Part shown: positions 7,756 through 8,048 of the stretch, piece after piece | How the letters are laid out: each line of letters starts with the position of its first letter | Position numbering within the stretch: position 1 is the first letter of the stretch | From: an uncultured Clostridia bacterium | GTDB taxonomy: Bacteria; Bacillota; Clostridia; Oscillospirales; Acutalibacteraceae | NCBI GenBank assembly: GCA_946633275.1 | Contig: CAMPAT010000023.1 | Coordinates: 1 to 8,048, forward strand | Length of the DNA: 8,048 nucleotides | Direction: 5' to 3' | Translations under genes and position numbers: made by a program | The notes under the pieces: model-generated | What the model was told of the DNA's origin: nothing | Databases searched by the model: none | What the model saw: only the letters and a program-made list of their open reading frames with translations

Positions 7756-8040
7756 ATGGATAAACATCAACACGTTCATTCTCACGAGCATACGAAAGAG
7801 GTTTCAAACAGGCTTGCGCGCGCGATAGGTCATCTGCAGAAGGTAAAGCAGATGGTCGAGGACGGCGAAGACTGCAGCAACGTTCTCGTACAGCTTGCCG
7901 CAGTTAAATCCGCCATTAACAACACGGGCAAGATTATTCTCAAGGACCATATCGACCACTGCATTGTTCACGCTGTCGAAGAGGGCGATACTCAGATGCT
8001 CGACGAGCTGAACGAAGCCATAAGCAAATTCATAAAATAA
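7756..8040 (+). CDS. CsoR/RcnR-family metal-sensing transcriptional repressor
   Basis: The 94-residue protein is the size of the all-helical CsoR/RcnR/FrmR family (DUF156, Pfam PF02583), whose members bind operator DNA and release it on metal binding or thiol modification. Family features are the basic first helix NRLARAIGHLQKVKQMVEDG (18-37), Cys40 opening helix 2, the segment QLAAVKSAIN (46-55), and HIDHC (65-69). Cys40, His65 and Cys69 have exactly the spacing of the Cu(I) ligands Cys36, His61 and Cys65 of Mycobacterium tuberculosis CsoR, so copper is the likeliest effector. This is inferred from ligand spacing only. The usual G-Q of helix 1 is G-H here (25-26). The N-terminus has five His at every second position (4, 6, 8, 10, 12), which could add a metal site or change specificity, as N-terminal His does in RcnR. 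The gene follows purL by 12 bases with no terminator between, so it is probably co-transcribed. No copA, copZ or other metal gene is visible, and the downstream side is cut off at base 8048. Confidence 0.88.
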   Translation: MDKHQHVHSHEHTKEVSNRLARAIGHLQKVKQMVEDGEDCSNVLVQLAAVKSAINNTGKIILKDHIDHCIVHAVEEGDTQMLDELNEAISKFIK

Positions 8041-8048
8041 CAAACAAC

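Noticed and set aside
7057..7791. A 244-codon open frame on the - strand opposite the 3' end of purL
   Set aside because: It lies wholly antisense to the conserved glutaminase domain of PurL and the start of the next gene. Its composition looks like a reverse-frame shadow, and no family resemblance or ribosome site supports it.
1..8048. Mobile elements, CRISPR arrays, tRNA/rRNA genes, toxin-antitoxin or defence systems
   Set aside because: No direct repeat array, terminal inverted repeats, transposase motifs, tRNA-like cloverleaf or defence-type domains were seen. All long frames are explained by the four genes.

Overview
The window holds four complete protein-coding genes plus the last codons of a fifth at the left edge. 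The content looks like an ordinary chromosomal segment from an anaerobic Firmicute of the Clostridia class, perhaps a gut Ruminococcaceae/Oscillospiraceae relative. This placement is an inference. It rests on the clostridial-type single-chain PurL of 1250 residues, GC-rich coding sequence with very AT-rich intergenic sequence, Gram-positive-style Shine-Dalgarno sites, and a clostridial-looking CsoR-family regulator. I see no rRNA, tRNA, transposase, CRISPR array, phage gene or integration site.

Layout from left to right. Positions 1-57 read as the C-terminal 18 codons of an upstream gene. It overlaps by 17 bases a large polytopic membrane protein of the DUF2339 family (41-2599, +). A short hairpin at 2618-2650 is a bidirectional intrinsic terminator serving this gene and the convergent gene on the other strand. 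That gene (2648-3766, -) encodes a soluble protein of three PAS domains with no recognisable output domain. The 224-base region between it and the next gene is AT-rich and carries divergent sigma-A-like promoters. On the + strand, 3991-7743 encodes the purine biosynthesis enzyme PurL (FGAM synthase) with its glutaminase domain fused. Twelve bases later, 7756-8040 encodes a CsoR/RcnR-family metal-sensing repressor with a histidine-rich N-terminus. The last 8 bases are non-coding.

How the genes relate. The membrane protein was probably co-transcribed and translationally coupled with whatever lies to the left. The PAS protein appears to be a single-gene transcription unit with its own promoter and terminator. 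purL and the CsoR-like gene look like one transcript, because their spacing is 12 bases and no terminator lies between them. There is no obvious functional link between purine synthesis and metal sensing. No copper chaperone or exporter is visible in the window, so the regulator's targets must lie elsewhere, possibly just past the right edge.

I do not see convincing evidence of a new biological system. The points most worth following are the output-less PAS protein, the His-rich CsoR-like regulator attached to purL, and the unusual coiled-coil N-terminus of the DUF2339 protein.
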